NCBI GenBank assembly: GCA_032881465.1 | Contig: CP126168.1 | Span: forward strand, 682,001-746,000 | Direction: 5' to 3' | Length of the DNA: 64,000 bases | From: Parvibaculaceae bacterium PLY_AMNH_Bact1 | GTDB lineage: Bacteria > Pseudomonadota > Alphaproteobacteria > Parvibaculales > Parvibaculaceae | Shown here: positions 1 through 8,639 of the stretch, piece after piece | How positions within the stretch are numbered: the stretch's first letter is position 1 | Layout: every line of letters starts with the position of its first letter | The notes under the pieces: generated by a model | Database searches by the model: none | Told to the model about the DNA's origin: nothing | Seen by the model: the letters and a program-made list of their open reading frames with translations, nothing else | Made by a program: the position numbers and the translations under genes

Positions 1-48
1 GCGACCAGCTGGGGCGCTAGGGATAATATCGTAGAACGTTTTGCTCAT
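1..48 (-). CDS. aceA: Isocitrate lyase, N-terminus only (cut by window edge)
   Basis: Only the first 16 codons are in the window, reading MSKTFYDIIPSAPAGR, which resembles the conserved start of alphaproteobacterial isocitrate lyases (IPSAPxGRFDGI). The enzyme splits isocitrate to glyoxylate and succinate. A purine-rich AAGGAC stretch lies just upstream of the ATG. It sits 60 bases downstream of the malate synthase gene on the same strand, so the two glyoxylate-shunt genes probably form one transcript. The call rests on a short peptide plus context. Confidence 0.72.
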   Translation of the reverse strand, partial: MSKTFYDIIPSAPAGR

Positions 49-108
49 AGCATTGTCCTTTAGTTAGAGGTGACACTCAGTCGAGCTATCGGTTGAGTGG
101 TAGTGCGA

Positions 109-1734
109 TTAATTCCCGCTTTTGACGAGAAGTTCATAGGCCGGAAGGGTGAGGAATTCCTCGCAATCCCGGGATGTTGCCATTTCGGCGAACATAGAGA
201 TCGCCTCGTCAAAATGGCCGGATGTCCAACGCTCTTCACCGAGCGTTTCTTCAAGTTTCTTCATTTCATCGTCGAGAAGGGTCGTGAAGAGTTCTTTCGT
301 GACCTTCTGTCCGTCAGCGAGATCAACCTCGTGATAGAGCCACTGCCAGATCTGTGTCCGGCTGATTTCAGCCGTCGCCGCATCTTCCATGAGATTGTAG
401 AGCGGTACCGCGCCGCGGCCGCCAAGCCAGGCTTCGATATACTGAACACCTACACGGCAGCAATCACGCAGGCCTTCTTCAGTGCGTTCGCCTTTGTGCG
501 GCTCGATCATTTCTTTCTGACCGACATGCACATCTTGGCGCTGACGGGCGAGCTGGTTGGTCTCCGGCAGTTTGCCGAAGATCTCGCTCACCACATCGAC
601 CATGCCCGGGTGGGCGATCCATGTACCATCATGACCATTGTTGGCTTCGCGCTCTTTGTCGGCGCGGATTTTTGCAAATGCCGCTTCATTGGCTGCATCG
701 TCGCCCTTCACAGGGATCTGCGCTGCCATGCCGCCCATCGCGAACGCGCCGCGCTTGTGGCAGGTCTTGATGAGAAGCAGTGAGTAAGCGGACAAGAAAG
801 CGTCGCCCATGCCCACCTGCGACCGGTCTGGCAGGATGTAGTTTGCATTTTTGCCAAGACGCTTGATGTAACTGAAAATGTAGTCCCAACGACCACAGTT
901 CAGACCCACAATGTGGTCGCGCATTTCATAGAGGATCTCATCCATCTCAAACGCTGCAGGCAGCGTTTCGATGAGGATCGTGCAGCGTGCCGTGCCCACA
1001 GGAAGGCCCAGGGCCTTTTCAGCGTGCGTGAATACGTCGTTCCAGAGACGCGCTTCCAGATGGCTTTCCATCTTTGGAAGGTAGAAATAGGGCCCTGTGC
1101 CATTGGCTTTGAGGTTCGCGTGGCTGTGGAAGAGATACATGCCAAAGTCGAACATGCCGCCGGACATGTTCTGACCATCAATTTTCAGATGCGCTTCTTC
1201 CAGATGCCAACCGCGAGGACGGACGATGAGCGTTGCCCGCTCACCATTTGGCAGGGCGTCATATGTCTTGCCATTGGTCTCATCGGTGAAGCCGATCGTG
1301 CCGGCCCACAGATCCATGAGATTGAGCTGACCGCCGATCATATTGTCCCAGGTAGGAGACGCGGCATCTTCAAAGTCGGTCATATAAGAGTTGGCGCCTG
1401 AATTGAGCGCATTGATGACCATCTTTCGATTGTCGACAGGACCCGTGATTTCGATCCGACGATCCAGCAGATCTTTCGGAATAGGAGAGATTTTCCAGTC
1501 GCCATCCCGCACAGATTGAGTTTCAGGCAGGAAATCGGGCAATTCACCCGCATCGAACCGCTTTTGGCGCTCTGCGCGGGCTTCCAACAGCTCGCGGCGA
1601 CGACCGCCAAAATTCCGCTCCAAATCTGCGACAAAGGCTAAGGCCTCGTCGGTCAGAACGCGTTCGTATCCTGGCTTCATCGCGCCGACAATTTCGACGC
1701 CCTCAACGCTGGACTTCACCTGAGCCTGGCTCAT
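109..1734 (-). CDS. aceB: Malate synthase A
   Basis: A 541-residue protein of usual length for malate synthase A, which condenses glyoxylate with acetyl-CoA to malate in the cytoplasmic glyoxylate shunt. The family signature RDHIVGLNCGRWDYIF is visible in mid-protein, as is TDFEDAASPTWDN near the active site. The gene precedes aceA on the minus strand and is divergent from a RamB/ScfR-type regulator at 1937. The shared 202-bp intergenic region carries inverted repeats that could be the regulator's operator. The shunt permits growth on acetate and fatty acids. Confidence 0.96.
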   Translation of the reverse strand: MSQAQVKSSVEGVEIVGAMKPGYERVLTDEALAFVADLERNFGGRRRELLEARAERQKRFDAGELPDFLPETQSVRDGDWKISPIPKDLLDRRIEITGPVDNRKMVINALNSGANSYMTDFEDAASPTWDNMIGGQLNLMDLWAGTIGFTDETNGKTYDALPNGERATLIVRPRGWHLEEAHLKIDGQNMSGGMFDFGMYLFHSHANLKANGTGPYFYLPKMESHLEARLWNDVFTHAEKALGLPVGTARCTILIETLPAAFEMDEILYEMRDHIVGLNCGRWDYIFSYIKRLGKNANYILPDRSQVGMGDAFLSAYSLLLIKTCHKRGAFAMGGMAAQIPVKGDDAANEAAFAKIRADKEREANNGHDGTWIAHPGMVDVVSEIFGKLPETNQLARQRQDVHVGQKEMIEPHKGERTEEGLRDCCRVGVQYIEAWLGGRGAVPLYNLMEDAATAEISRTQIWQWLYHEVDLADGQKVTKELFTTLLDDEMKKLEETLGEERWTSGHFDEAISMFAEMATSRDCEEFLTLPAYELLVKSGN

Positions 1735-1860
1735 GGTCTCAAACCTCCGCTGTCACTGGGTGGCCCCTGATCGTAGCGTCAGGGTGCTTTAAGCGGGGTC
1801 ATACAACTCGTACAAAAGATTGTCCAACGATTCATAAGTCATTGAAAATATTAAAGTAAA

Positions 1861-1915
1861 AATCTTTACACGATTCCAGTGAAATTCTGTAGTAAATGTA
1901 AATCTTGTAAAGATT
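1861..1915. promoter_or_regulatory. Inverted-repeat operator candidate between aceB and its divergent regulator
   Basis: AATCTTTACA at 1861-1870 is matched by its exact reverse complement TGTAAAGATT at 1906-1915. The second arm also lies inside a local palindrome, AATCTT-GTA-AAGATT (1901-1915). A related half site, TACAAAAGATT, begins at 1811. The repeats sit 21-75 bases before the regulator start and on the upstream side of aceB, in an AT-rich patch. Binding by the adjacent regulator is inferred. Confidence 0.55.
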
Positions 1916-1936
1916 GGTGACAGGAAAGCGCGGAAA

Positions 1937-3394
1937 ATGGCGTATGAGCGGCAGGATAAGAAAGTCTTTGCGGGTCCAAGGGTCCGGCGGCTTCGCCGTG
2001 ACAAGGGGCTCACCCAGGCACGCATGGCTGATGAATTGTCGATCTCCGCAAGCTATCTGAACCTGATTGAGCGCAATCAGCGGCCGGTTTCAGCCCAGAT
2101 CCTGCTCAGGATGGCCGATGTTTTCGACGTCGACCTGCGATCACTCGGTGGTGATGAGGAGGCGAGGGCACTCTCCGCCTTGAAAGAGGTGTTCTCAGAC
2201 CCGCTCATGCGCGATACAGGCCTCTCAGATCAGGATCTGAAGGATGTAGCCGACGCAACGCCCGCCATCGCAGATGCCGTCGCAACCCTGTACCGATCCT
2301 ATCAAGAAGCTGTGGAGGCGAGCTCGATGCTGGCCGAGCGCCTTGCGGATCGGGACGATGACACCACATCGCAGGCAATAGGGCTTCCGATTGAGGAAGT
2401 ACGTGATTTCATTAACGCCCACACCAATCATTTCCCTGAGCTTGATGAAGCTGCCGAAGATCTCTATGCGAGCGCCAAACTGTCCGCCGACGAGCCCTAT
2501 GTGGCGTTGCGCGATTACCTCAGAGACACACATGGCGTAAGCACACGCGTGGTACCGGCAGATTTTATGTCTGGAGAACTGCGCCGGTATGACCGACATC
2601 GCCAGACCATGTTTCTTTCAGAACTACTAGACCAGCCCGGGCGGTCTTTTCAGCTTGCCTATCAGGTCGGATTTCTTGAACAGGCCAAGACTCTTGAGCA
2701 ACTTGTCGACCAATCAGGCCTAAGCGACGACGAGGCGCGCAGGTTGCTGCGCATTGCTCTCGCCAATTATTTCGCGGCGGCACTGCTCATGCCCTATGAC
2801 GCCTTTTTCCGGACGGCGCAGGAGACCAAGTATGATATCCGGCTGTTGGGACGGCGCTTTGGCACAAGCTTCGAACAGGTCTGCCATCGGTTGACGACAC
2901 TGCAGCGCGCAGGGGCTCGCGGCATTCCTTTTTTTCTCATCCGTGTCGACAATGCAGGCAATGTTTCAAAGCGCTTTTCTGCAGCAGGGTTTCACTTCGC
3001 CCGCTTCGGTGGAACCTGTCCGCGTTGGAACGTGCATGATGCGTTTCGCGTACCGGGCGAAGTCTATACCCAGGTCGTTGCGATGGATGATGGGACACGT
3101 TATTTCTCCATCGCCAGAACGGTAAGTCGCGCGGGGTCTGGCATTGGAGTGCCGGGGGACCAATATGTGGTGGGGCTTGGTTGTGATATTTCCCATGCCC
3201 GCGATTTCGCTTATTCCTTAGGCCATGACTTGGACAATGAAGAAGCAGCCACACCAATCGGTGTCAATTGCCGCTTGTGCGAGCGACTTGACTGCTCTCA
3301 GCGGGCGTTCCCGCCGCTCAAACGCAAGCTACATGTTGAAGAACATGTGCGCGGCGTTTCTGCGTTTGGCTTGCCCTCCGACGGTGCGGACTAA
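1937..3394 (+). CDS. XRE-family regulator with IrrE-like domain (RamB/ScfR type, short-chain acyl metabolism)
   Basis: A 485-residue protein with an N-terminal XRE helix-turn-helix (about residues 13-68; ISASYLNLIERNQRPVS is the recognition region), a middle IrrE/ImmA-like region and a C-terminal DUF2083-type domain. It ends with a conserved cysteine cluster, NCRLCERLDCSQRAFPP, typical of the family. Known relatives include RamB of Corynebacterium, which controls aceA/aceB, and alphaproteobacterial regulators of propionyl-CoA genes. Its divergent position next to aceB supports control of the glyoxylate shunt. A TonB gene follows after 6 bases. Confidence 0.87.
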   Translation: MAYERQDKKVFAGPRVRRLRRDKGLTQARMADELSISASYLNLIERNQRPVSAQILLRMADVFDVDLRSLGGDEEARALSALKEVFSDPLMRDTGLSDQDLKDVADATPAIADAVATLYRSYQEAVEASSMLAERLADRDDDTTSQAIGLPIEEVRDFINAHTNHFPELDEAAEDLYASAKLSADEPYVALRDYLRDTHGVSTRVVPADFMSGELRRYDRHRQTMFLSELLDQPGRSFQLAYQVGFLEQAKTLEQLVDQSGLSDDEARRLLRIALANYFAAALLMPYDAFFRTAQETKYDIRLLGRRFGTSFEQVCHRLTTLQRAGARGIPFFLIRVDNAGNVSKRFSAAGFHFARFGGTCPRWNVHDAFRVPGEVYTQVVAMDDGTRYFSIARTVSRAGSGIGVPGDQYVVGLGCDISHARDFAYSLGHDLDNEEAATPIGVNCRLCERLDCSQRAFPPLKRKLHVEEHVRGVSAFGLPSDGAD

Positions 3395-3400
3395 CGGCCA

Positions 3401-4126
3401 ATGACAGTCTCTTCCAAAGAATGGGTAATTGTTCTGACAATTGCTCTCTTGTTCCATGTGGCCGCGGGACTTGCCTGGTGGTGGCAACCTACCGTGGAGG
3501 TAAAGAACCCCGGTGCGAGCTCTATGCGCCTGGCTTTGGCCCCAAGCCATGTGCCCAGTGATGATCGCGCAGAGACGGTGCCGCTTGAGGAAGATGATCC
3601 TGTTGTTCCGGAGCCTGACCCTATTGTGGAACCTGCACAAAAACCTGTGGTGACGACACCTCCGCAAGAACCAACGGTAGAGCCCCCAGCTCCTTTGCCT
3701 GATCCAACACCACCAAGGGCTGCACAAAATGCTCCCGCTGAACAAGCAGCTTCAACTCCATCGCCGACAGCGCTTACCTCGGCCACCAACCTAACGGGAC
3801 AGGCTGCCGCCACAACGGGAGTCTCAAACACCGATATGGAAGCGGACTACCTGGCAACGCTGACGAGCTGGCTTGCGCGTCATAAGCGATATCCCAGATC
3901 CGCACGGCGCCGGAACCTTGAAGGTACAGCGACACTTTCATTTACGATGAACGCTTCAGGTAATGTGCTGCGCTACGAGGTGGTTAGGTCAAGTGGCTAT
4001 GATGTGTTGGATCGTGAGGTGGTCAACATGCTGCAGCGGGCGGAGCCTTTGCCTGCCCTGCCGAGAGGCCTGCGACGCACCAGTATGGACATCACCATCC
4101 CCATTCGCTTCGAACTCGCGCGTTAG
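3401..4126 (+). CDS. Energy transducer TonB family protein
   Basis: A 241-residue protein with an N-terminal transmembrane anchor (about residues 8-26), a long proline-rich periplasmic spacer (about 55-115) and a C-terminal TonB domain (about 145-241, YPRSARRRNLEGTATLSF and the terminal IPIRFEL). TonB proteins pass proton-motive energy from ExbB-ExbD to outer-membrane receptors. No exbB, exbD or receptor gene is nearby. It starts 6 bases after the regulator, so co-transcription is likely. Its 3' end overlaps the convergent channel gene by 4 bases. Confidence 0.88.
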   Translation: MTVSSKEWVIVLTIALLFHVAAGLAWWWQPTVEVKNPGASSMRLALAPSHVPSDDRAETVPLEEDDPVVPEPDPIVEPAQKPVVTTPPQEPTVEPPAPLPDPTPPRAAQNAPAEQAASTPSPTALTSATNLTGQAAATTGVSNTDMEADYLATLTSWLARHKRYPRSARRRNLEGTATLSFTMNASGNVLRYEVVRSSGYDVLDREVVNMLQRAEPLPALPRGLRRTSMDITIPIRFELAR

Positions 4127-5139
4127 GACCTCGTAAGGTCCCTGTCCGTATTGGACGAGTTGGAGATGAGGGCCCGCAACGTACACCAACTTACAAAACC
4201 TATGATGAGTGTTGCGGCCAGAAGCAGGCCGACGGCAAGCACGCCTGCGCCAAAGTCTGGCTCATTCAACATAGTATATCGCTTGAGGGCAGCTCCGGCG
4301 AGAGCGGCTGATGGAAAGGTGAATGCCCACCAGGACATCTGAAAAGTCAGGGAGAGGAATTGCCGTGCCATGCTTGCCAGAAGTAGCGCAACAAATAATC
4401 CCGCAAAAAGGAACCCATCCGCGAGTGGGGTGAAAGCCCCTGACAGGACCGCTGTTGAGGTGGCGGCCAGGGCAGGGGGCGCAATCAAGATAAAAAGCGT
4501 AGGCAAAAACTGTTGCGGTAACTGTCCGTGAAAAAGAATGCGGTTCAGAACAACGGGCAGGAGTGCCAGCCAAAACAGAAGCGCCACAGCAAAGCAGAAC
4601 ATGGCGATCGTCGAGGAGCCGTCATCAGGCAAGGTCGCAGGCACCACAAACAGTCCAGCGATAGGAACAAACATCGATGGATTGGCTATGGTGATTTCAA
4701 CATTATGGACAATCCAGATCCGTAAAACAGAGATTGCCAGTACGACGTGCAGTATCGCTGCAAAGGTCCATAAAGGAGTACTGACAGCAAAGCCCAGTCC
4801 GTGAAGCCAAGAGGCCAGAAGGAGAAGCGAGATGGTGAAGCCAGGAAAAAAGTTGGCAATATTGGTATCGCAAAAATCCTCAACGACCAGCCGAAAGTGA
4901 AGGACCAGTTTTGTGGTATAGAGCAGCGAGACAAGCCCTGAGACGGACAAAGTAAGCGCAAAAAGAATATGCGAAATCCCGTCCGCTGCAGGAAGGAAAG
5001 AAGCAGCCTGGACCCAGGCGCTAGCCAATCCACCAAGGCCCATACCGACTCCAAAATAGGCGGGCGAAGTGGTCCGTGAAATGGCTTTGAGCTTCTCAAT
5101 CATGCCCCACACTCTAGTCAGCGGTTCTAAAAGCGCCAT
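4123..5139 (-). CDS. SLAC1/TehA-family anion channel or C4-dicarboxylate transporter
   Basis: A 338-residue polytopic membrane protein with about ten hydrophobic segments. The stretches PAYFGVGMGLGGLA, NPSMFVPIAGLFVVP and WWAFTFPSAALA are characteristic of the TDT/SLAC1/TehA family, which includes plant SLAC1 anion channels and bacterial TehA. The transported ion cannot be told from sequence. An internal ATG at 5103 (MIEKL) is a possible start because the first 12 residues look unlike a family N-terminus. Confidence 0.8.
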   Translation of the reverse strand: MALLEPLTRVWGMIEKLKAISRTTSPAYFGVGMGLGGLASAWVQAASFLPAADGISHILFALTLSVSGLVSLLYTTKLVLHFRLVVEDFCDTNIANFFPGFTISLLLLASWLHGLGFAVSTPLWTFAAILHVVLAISVLRIWIVHNVEITIANPSMFVPIAGLFVVPATLPDDGSSTIAMFCFAVALLFWLALLPVVLNRILFHGQLPQQFLPTLFILIAPPALAATSTAVLSGAFTPLADGFLFAGLFVALLLASMARQFLSLTFQMSWWAFTFPSAALAGAALKRYTMLNEPDFGAGVLAVGLLLAATLIIGFVSWCTLRALISNSSNTDRDLTRS

Positions 5140-5297
5140 TCACTTTTGCGGGCGCCAGTTCCGCAGGTTGGTGAACAGAATGTAAACGGCCCCTAAACAT
5201 AGGGACTAAACCGCTTGTTAGCGAATTACCCGTAACTTGAGCTTGAGAGTTCCTCACCAACTGATGGAACCACGGTGATCGCAGGGCGAGAGTGTTT

Positions 5298-6086
5298 ATG
5301 GGCAACCCGAAAAGAAGATTCAGAATTGAAACCGTGAACATTCATACACGTGACCGTGTTGAAGCCGGTGAGCCTGTTGCGGTGGCAACAGAAACGCATG
5401 TGCCAGACAGCGTCGCCGCAGAGCGTCATCAAGAGATTATGGATGCGATTGGCCAGCTTGGTGGTTCGGTGGACGCCAGCGCTGCGGCAGAATTGGCGCT
5501 GCCTGATGCAGCGCCGGACGCTTTGCTCGACAAATACAAAGAAGAGATCAAAGAGGCAGCAAAGCTTAAGTCCGAACTGGATCTGATGCAGGCTGCCATT
5601 CAGAGAACAAAAAGCGAGATCGTCGCGTTGCGCTATGACGGAGCGTCATCTGAACGCATCAGGTCGGTGACTGATGAGCTCGATGAGGTTGTTGCAGGCA
5701 CAGAAGCTGCGACAGAAGGTATTCTGGGTGCTGTGGAGTTGATCGATAGTAATGCTTCGGCTCTCAGCACAACGTTGTCTGGTGTTGAGGCGAGCCAGGC
5801 TCTCGAGATCCAGGAACAGGTCGTGGCAATCTTTGAAGCCTGTAACTTTCAAGACATTACCGGTCAACGGATCACAAAAGTTGTGAATGCACTTCGCTAT
5901 ATCGAAGAACGTATTGAAAGCATGCAGGTCATCTGGGGTGATGCTGGATTTGAAGGTGTCGAGGCTGCCGAGGATAGCTCTTCAGATGCAGAGGTTCCAG
6001 AAGGGCGGGCGTTGGCAAGCGGACCTTCTATGCCGGAGGCAGAAGATCGGGCAAGCCAGGCAGATATTGACGCTTTGTTCGACTAA
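5298..6086 (+). CDS. CheZ-like chemotaxis phosphatase
   Basis: A 262-residue, largely helical and acidic protein. The core EACNFQDITGQRITKVVNAL is the CheZ active-site helix: D and Q of QDITGQR correspond to the residues that position water for CheY-P dephosphorylation. The C-terminus SQADIDALFD fits the short CheY-binding tail of CheZ. I chose the ATG at 5298 over the in-frame GTG at 5292 because GGGCGAGAG precedes it. There is no cheY next to it, but a second CheZ-like gene with nearly the same tail lies beside a cheY at 38-39 kb. Confidence 0.83.
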   Translation: MGNPKRRFRIETVNIHTRDRVEAGEPVAVATETHVPDSVAAERHQEIMDAIGQLGGSVDASAAAELALPDAAPDALLDKYKEEIKEAAKLKSELDLMQAAIQRTKSEIVALRYDGASSERIRSVTDELDEVVAGTEAATEGILGAVELIDSNASALSTTLSGVEASQALEIQEQVVAIFEACNFQDITGQRITKVVNALRYIEERIESMQVIWGDAGFEGVEAAEDSSSDAEVPEGRALASGPSMPEAEDRASQADIDALFD

Positions 6087-6102
6087 AGCGCTTCGCTTTT
6101 AT
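6085..6102 (+). terminator. Weak hairpin after the CheZ-like gene
   Basis: AAAGCG (6085-6090) and CGCTTT (6094-6099) form a 6-bp stem with a 3-base loop and only a short T run. It overlaps the stop codon of the CheZ-like gene, so termination would be weak. Confidence 0.3.
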
Positions 6103-6187
6103 GTGGTTCATGAAGGTGCCAAAGGATGCGCAATCTTAGCGTTTCTATTGCCTCTGCATAAACGCCATACGCACTAGTTAGCCGGTT

Positions 6188-7747
6188 TTAACGCACGAGG
6201 CGTGCGGCTGGTAAAACCATCTCAACAACACCATGGCCTTTTGAGGATTTCTCTATCGTCAATGATCCACCGTGAAGTTCCGCAACTTTGCGTGTGAGCG
6301 AGAGGGCAAGTCCCACGTCGCGTGGCCGACGGCGGCCCTCGGCGCTGACAAAGGGGTCTTCAACCAACGCGCAGGCATCTAGTGGAGTGTCGTCATAGGG
6401 AAGCGTCATCTCAGCGCCATCTGGACTGTTAATCGTAGCCTCAATGGTAAGTGACTGACCGATCTCGCTGACGCCCAATTCGATGCGCGAGCCTGATCCT
6501 GTCGTATGCAACAGCTCCGAGATGAGTCGAAAGATACCCTGGCGCAGCTTTTTAGCATCCCCCCGAAATCCCGGGATATCCAGACATGAATTCACTGAAA
6601 GTGTCACACCGGCCTCAGCCGCTGTTCGCTTTTGGGATGTGACGACGGTCTCCAGCAGGGCGTCAAGGTTGCAGATGTCATTTGCAAGAGAATCATCATC
6701 TGGATCTGATTCAGCGATGCTCAAAAGGTCTTCAATCATATCGAGCAGCATCGTGCCCGATTGATGGATGTCGCGGGCATAGTCCCGGTATCGGTCTGCA
6801 AGCGGCCCAAACTGAGCGTCCTTCATAATCTCAGAGAAGCCGATAATGTGTGTTAGCGGCGTGCGCAGGTCGTGATTGACGTTAGAGAAAAAACTGTTGG
6901 TGCGCCGCTCTGATGTGAGACCCTGCTTCTCGGCATCGCGGATCGTTTGTTCAAGATGCTTGCGTACAGTAGTGTCTGTAAAGGCTGCAACGCGCGCAGG
7001 CTGCCCACCCCACTCGGTTTCGACGATCCTGAGGTCCGCTGTGCGCTCTTCGCCACTGGGCTGTTTTATCCGAATGTCTCTCTCACCCGGAGTGGTCGGC
7101 ATGTCCAACCTTTCTCCAGCGAGAGACTCCAGTGAGCGACCGAGAAGCTCGGCAGCCGCAGAGTTGGCGAAGGCGACCTTGCCATCATTGTCGAGAATGA
7201 CCATAGCGTCGGCGGCTTCCTGGACCACGGTGACTGGCGTCTGTTCCTCTGGCGCTTCCTCGGCAACAACCGCTGGGGCGGTGAGGGGGGCTACGGTTTT
7301 TAAACGGGCATGTCGTGCAATTGCGACGGCTAACGGCGTCAGCAGGTTTTCCGCATGAAACGCATCAAATATGCAGGCATCGTCCGCGCCATATTCGATG
7401 GCACGTGCTGCCATCGCGCGGTTGAAGACGTGGGTTTCAAATAACGCAATCACAGGCACGTCGGGTCCGAGGCTCACAACTCGGGCTAAAGCGTCGAAAT
7501 CGCGGTCCGATCCGATCCCCATATCGTAAAGGATGGCGTCGAGTCCAGGTGCAAGCAGGGGAGCGATGCCGCGTGATCGCGCGACGGGAGTGATATCCGC
7601 GTCCAGGTCATCAAAAATCGAACCGGGCAGCGCTGCATCGCTCACAAGTGCAAGCGATGGGCGCGCAGACGCAGGCTGAAGGCTGGCGGTTACCGCCTGC
7701 TGAGCAGACGACCCCGATATTGACGGGCGAGGGGCAGATCGAATCAT
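6188..7747 (-). CDS. PAS sensor histidine kinase with a degenerate ATP-binding domain
   Basis: A 519-residue soluble protein: a receiver-like N-terminal segment (about 35-150), a PAS domain (about 175-270), a good dimerisation/phosphoacceptor helix with H292 (NVNHDLRTPLTHIIGFSEIM), then a HATPase_c-like region. The ATP-binding motifs are lost: the N-box reads IFRLISELLHTTG without the key Asn, the G1 box reads INSPDGAEM instead of DxGxG, and the G2 box reads RDVGLALSL. The end (AELHGGSLTIEKSSKGHG) is still family-like. It is probably unable to autophosphorylate but could exchange or remove phosphate. No response regulator is adjacent. Confidence 0.85.
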   Translation of the reverse strand: MIRSAPRPSISGSSAQQAVTASLQPASARPSLALVSDAALPGSIFDDLDADITPVARSRGIAPLLAPGLDAILYDMGIGSDRDFDALARVVSLGPDVPVIALFETHVFNRAMAARAIEYGADDACIFDAFHAENLLTPLAVAIARHARLKTVAPLTAPAVVAEEAPEEQTPVTVVQEAADAMVILDNDGKVAFANSAAAELLGRSLESLAGERLDMPTTPGERDIRIKQPSGEERTADLRIVETEWGGQPARVAAFTDTTVRKHLEQTIRDAEKQGLTSERRTNSFFSNVNHDLRTPLTHIIGFSEIMKDAQFGPLADRYRDYARDIHQSGTMLLDMIEDLLSIAESDPDDDSLANDICNLDALLETVVTSQKRTAAEAGVTLSVNSCLDIPGFRGDAKKLRQGIFRLISELLHTTGSGSRIELGVSEIGQSLTIEATINSPDGAEMTLPYDDTPLDACALVEDPFVSAEGRRRPRDVGLALSLTRKVAELHGGSLTIEKSSKGHGVVEMVLPAARLVR

Positions 7748-7980
7748 TCGACGGTCTCATCATTAAGCTTTCGCTAACCATGAGGCCTGCTTGGTAAACA
7801 GAGCGTAAAGAAAAACGCTATTTAGGTGCTTTTGGATGGGTGAACACAAGTCAAATATTGATAGTCGAAGAGAAGTTTTGTGTTTATTTTCATGAGGTTA
7901 GAGTGCTCGTCCCAAGTCAGACGCTATCCTTGCCAATCCTTTAACAGTTAACGTCTGAGTAACACGCTGATCGCCGTTGC

Positions 7981-8433
7981 CTACGACTGTTCGGGCTTTG
8001 GCAGAATGAGGCGTCCATCCTCCTCAAATTTCCAATAAGGATTGAAAGCCACCTCCCAGGCATGTCCGTCTGGATCCGCGAAATAGCCTGAATAGCCACC
8101 CCAGAATGCTTTGTGTGCAGGTTTCAGGATTTTAGCCCCGTAGGTCCCGCCCTTGTCGCCGATCAGTGCGAGCAGTTCATCCACTTCTGCTTCACTCCGC
8201 GCGTTGTAAGCGACTGCAAATCCCTGATAGCCGGTCGCCGGAACAATTGGGTCCAGATCGGCATCTTTGGCAAGCTCGTCATGCCCGAACAGGCCGAACA
8301 CGAAACCACCGGCGTCATAGGCTGTCATGCCCTCCGTCATGAATGGTTGCCAGCCCAGGAGGTCTTCATAGAAGGACCGGGTCCGCGCCATGTCGGCGGT
8401 GCCAAAGGTGATGATGCTGTAGCGCTGTTCCAT
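7981..8433 (-). CDS. VOC-superfamily (glyoxalase/bleomycin-resistance-like) protein
   Basis: A 150-residue protein with the paired beta-alpha-beta-beta-beta modules of the vicinal oxygen chelate fold: IITFGTADMARTRSFYEDLLGW at the start and GGYSGYFADPDGHAWEVAFNP near the end. The DPDGHxWE signature is typical of the glyoxalase/dioxygenase group. The substrate is unknown. It is divergent from hisS. The 233 bases between it and the kinase gene at 7747 hold no feature I can support. Confidence 0.85.
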   Translation of the reverse strand: MEQRYSIITFGTADMARTRSFYEDLLGWQPFMTEGMTAYDAGGFVFGLFGHDELAKDADLDPIVPATGYQGFAVAYNARSEAEVDELLALIGDKGGTYGAKILKPAHKAFWGGYSGYFADPDGHAWEVAFNPYWKFEEDGRLILPKPEQS

Positions 8434-8639
8434 GGTCGTTTTGCTCCCTGTTTTTATTTATTGGAACATAAGAGGAACATTTCAACAAGCGTTGAAGGAG
8501 AAATACCAAAAGAGTCTGAGGCTGCAAAGGTTTGTGGCGCGCGGCAGGCTTGCGGCAGCTGCGGGCTTGGGTTACCACTGCGCGGCCCAATAGACGCGAA
8601 ATTCCGGGCGAGAGCGGCAAGACCCAAAGCAGCAAAAAA

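Noticed and set aside
97-783. 228-codon open frame on the plus strand
   Set aside because: It lies wholly opposite aceB, whose protein is clearly malate synthase, and the translation has no recognisable motif.
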